Below are positions 32,812 to 34,551 of a stretch of 34,551 bases of DNA, in pieces. Source of the stretch: Verrucomicrobiota bacterium (GTDB lineage Bacteria; Verrucomicrobiota; Verrucomicrobiia; Chthoniobacterales; UBA10450); contig QHQA01000045.1 in assembly GCA_003219695.1 (NCBI GenBank), positions 1 to 34,551 of the forward strand, given 5' to 3'. The notes below the pieces were generated by a model, which had not been told where the DNA came from, ran no database searches, and was given only the letters and a program-made list of their open reading frames with translations. The stretch's first letter is position 1; each line of letters begins with the position of its first letter. The position numbers and the translations under genes are program-made.

Positions 32812-33528
32812 CTATTCGCGAGTCCTGAGGTTCGCCACCAGATCGAAAACGGCAAATGGCGAATAGAGCACGAGAAAAAATAGCAGTGCAACTCCATGCA
32901 TTTCCAAAAGATAAAGCGGGCGGTAATCGGAGAGAAAACTCAAAATGGAAAATGCCTCAGGTTTATGCAGCAAAAATCCGTAGTTAACCCCAGTGATCTC
33001 ATCAACCGCAAGCGTGACTACGAAATAAAATTCCGACCATAGCCAGACCCGCACCATCGACATCGGGTAGGGGCGATAGCAGCGAGTCAACATCAGGAAA
33101 CCCACCCCGATAATGATGCCGCAATGCGAAGTAAAAAAGCTGATGAACCGCCAATCTGGAAAAGCAAAGCGCAGATTTGGGGTGAGCACGGCCTGCAATG
33201 TGCCGCCGATTCCCCAGAAGTATGCCACCTCAAACCAGCGCTGATTTCCGGTCCACATCGCTGCGATCACCACCACCATCCCCCAGTCGCACATTTGCAT
33301 CGGCAACATCTGCTGCCAGGCCACCACTCCGCGGCTGCGAATAAAAATTAAGTAAATGACATAGTTCAAGACCAGTACGGCCGAAAGCGCAGTGAGAATC
33401 GCCTTCTCGGTCCGCTGCGATTTTGTGCGCCAGACGATTGCGGCAAGCGCAAAGGGCAACACGATGGTGAGCAAAATGACCGTGAGATGCGGCAGACCGT
33501 AGGCCTGAAATTGCGGCGCCTGATTCAT
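32812..33528 (-). CDS. YwaF/TIGR02206-like integral membrane protein
   Basis: I start at ATG 33528 (MNQAPQFQAYGLPHLTVILL), giving 238 residues; the extra 20 residues of a start at 33588 come from a repeat element. Six to seven membrane segments: LTVILLTIVLPFALAAIVW, LTALSAVLVLNYVIYLIFI, MQMCDWGMVVVIAAMWTG, FISFFTSHCGIIIGVGFLML, FYFVVTLAVDEITGVNYGFL, HGVALLFFLVLYSPFAVFDL. The LPMQMCDW, YFWGIGGTLQAVLTP, and HCGIIIG motifs are typical of the TIGR02206 family. Biochemical role unknown. Confidence 0.85.
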   Translation of the reverse strand: MNQAPQFQAYGLPHLTVILLTIVLPFALAAIVWRTKSQRTEKAILTALSAVLVLNYVIYLIFIRSRGVVAWQQMLPMQMCDWGMVVVIAAMWTGNQRWFEVAYFWGIGGTLQAVLTPNLRFAFPDWRFISFFTSHCGIIIGVGFLMLTRCYRPYPMSMVRVWLWSEFYFVVTLAVDEITGVNYGFLLHKPEAFSILSFLSDYRPLYLLEMHGVALLFFLVLYSPFAVFDLVANLRTRE

Positions 33529-33534
33529 GCGAAC

Positions 33535-33662
33535 GAACAGAAATTCCAAAATCCAAGCTCCAACATCCAGAGAAATCCCAAGCTCCAATGTTCCACGACT
33601 TGCGCCAAGCCATCAGTTGGTGATTGGCGTTTCTCTGGAGGTTGGTTATTGTAACTTGGAGC
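33535..33662. repeat. REP-like inverted repeat built of ccaagctcca units
   Basis: Left half: aaatccaagctccaacatcc and cccaagctccaatgttcc. Right half: complements gtttctctggaggttggtt and aacttggagcttcc. The element fills the gap between the usp stop and the YwaF-like start and provides an in-frame false start for the latter. Confidence 0.55.
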
Positions 33663-33668
33663 TTCCGC

Positions 33669-34499
33669 TTAGCGGATTACCCAGAGATTGCACGGAATAA
33701 CATCCGTTATCCAGGCGATATTGCTTGGTAGTTGCTGCTGTATCGCCCCGGCGGCTTTCGGAAGTGGCACTGCAAATAAATCCGCTTCCACCGACTGGAC
33801 AAAATCGGACGCGGCCAACCCGGTAGCACCGCGAATCCAGCGGGTCTCGATCGGCACCTCGGTCGCGCCGGCTGCCAGAACAAAGTTTTCAAGTGCCTCC
33901 TCGGCCTCATCCTTTGCCTCACGTGTGCGACCAGCAACCGCATTGCCGCGGATAGAAGCGCGCGCTTCATCAAACGCAGTGCTAATCGCAATCACATAAA
34001 GTCGCTCGCACGGTTCTGCTTCGGCGAGCCGCAAAACGATTTTCAGCGCCTGCAGCGCGTATTCTGAACGGTCGGCAATGAACACGATCCGGCGAAGTGC
34101 TCTCGGCTCTAGTTCGGGCCTCGTGAAAAGCATCACCGAACAGGGCGCTTCTTTCACGAGGCGGCGCGCGACCACGCCAAGAAATGGATGCAACACCACT
34201 TCCTTTTCCAGCGCGCCGGCAACGACCATATCGATTTGCTCCCGCGCAAGCGCGCGCAAGATCGCTTCGGGTGGATCGCCTTGCTCATAATGAATCGCTG
34301 CGTCGGGTGGCAGATGTAGTTGCGCAAGCGCATCGCTAAACTTCTTTGCCGTCTCGTCATTTCTCCTGCCCACATGAATCAGATGAAGATCGGCGGAAAA
34401 CCGGTCCCGCATTCGCTTCGCCTCGGCAAGAACGTGCCTGAATCGCGGAGAAAACGTCGTCGCCACAGCAATGGTTTTGTATCGCGATGGAGCGCGCAT
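33669..34499 (-). CDS. Tandem universal stress protein (UspA-type)
   Basis: 276 residues in two Usp domains. Domain 1 (about 1-130): KTIAVATTFSPRFRHVLAEA, DLHLIHVG, then IDMVVAGALEKEVVLHPFLG and ...APCSVMLF. Domain 2 (about 135-276): RRIVFIADRSEYALQALKIV, LYVIAIS, VEADLFAVPLPK, PCNLWVIR. The ATP-binding GxxGx9G(S/T) motif is not intact in either domain, so it may not bind ATP. Usp proteins help cells survive stress or growth arrest. Alone in its unit here. The 52 bases after 34499 show nothing. Confidence 0.88.
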   Translation of the reverse strand: MRAPSRYKTIAVATTFSPRFRHVLAEAKRMRDRFSADLHLIHVGRRNDETAKKFSDALAQLHLPPDAAIHYEQGDPPEAILRALAREQIDMVVAGALEKEVVLHPFLGVVARRLVKEAPCSVMLFTRPELEPRALRRIVFIADRSEYALQALKIVLRLAEAEPCERLYVIAISTAFDEARASIRGNAVAGRTREAKDEAEEALENFVLAAGATEVPIETRWIRGATGLAASDFVQSVEADLFAVPLPKAAGAIQQQLPSNIAWITDVIPCNLWVIR

Positions 34500-34551
34500 G
34501 AGCGGAGCGCCAATTTCGTGTTTCCTCAGCTCTAAGCAAACTCGGAGCGAA

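Noticed and set aside
33529-33588. Longer start for the YwaF-like protein
   Set aside because: The added residues come from the inverted-repeat element; the ATG at 33528 matches the family start.

Overview
The window looks like chromosomal DNA from a Gram-negative member of the Verrucomicrobiota, probably a soil lineage near Chthoniobacterales or 'Candidatus Udaeobacter'. This placement is an inference. It rests on lipopolysaccharide transport genes, an hprK-ptsH-ptsI cluster, a large kelch-type secreted protein, a secreted beta-repeat protein, and many intergenic inverted-repeat elements of several families. Most genes lie on the minus strand. I saw no rRNA, tRNA, CRISPR array, transposase or phage gene.

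Layout. 1-3.1 kb: two secreted proteins on the minus strand, a kelch-repeat protein running off the left edge and a beta-repeat protein whose signal peptide lies upstream of its first usable start codon. 3.3-6.4 kb: a minus-strand sulfur cluster of thioredoxin-like protein, cystathionine beta-synthase and cystathionine gamma-synthase/lyase. The beta-synthase is broken by an internal deletion plus frameshift. 6.7-8.5 kb: ribosomal protein S1 (+). 8.7-10.7 kb: a polytopic glycosyltransferase (+). 10.8-12.6 kb: a MarR regulator and a membrane protein sharing an identical 10-bp palindrome, then a small lipoprotein (+). 12.7-16.1 kb: asnS and speA (-). 16.3-16.8 kb: a bifunctional-nuclease-family protein (+). 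16.9-20.1 kb: hprK-ptsH-ptsI (-), with no sugar permease in view. 29.8-32.7 kb: kdsA-lptC-lptA-lptB (-), an overlapping operon for Kdo synthesis and LPS transport. 32.8-34.5 kb: a YwaF/TIGR02206-like membrane protein and a tandem universal stress protein.

The most interesting part is 20.3-29.75 kb. Two minus-strand transcription units each begin with what I read as a fluoride (crcB-type) riboswitch, each encode a membrane transporter, and each end with a large dynamin-like GTPase. Unit A: riboswitch (25307-25383), a short remnant ORF, MFS transporter, DUF6062-like double Cys/His protein, P-loop NTPase and dynamin-like GTPase 1, with the last four genes spaced by 6 nt or overlapping by 4 nt. 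Unit B: riboswitch (29680-29738) whose terminator hairpin also carries the Shine-Dalgarno sequence, CPA2-type cation/proton antiporter, and dynamin-like GTPase 2. A SUMF1/FGE-fold protein is encoded on the plus strand between them. Fluoride-induced expression of a paired dynamin system with its accessory NTPase and Cys/His protein would be a candidate undescribed stress-response module.
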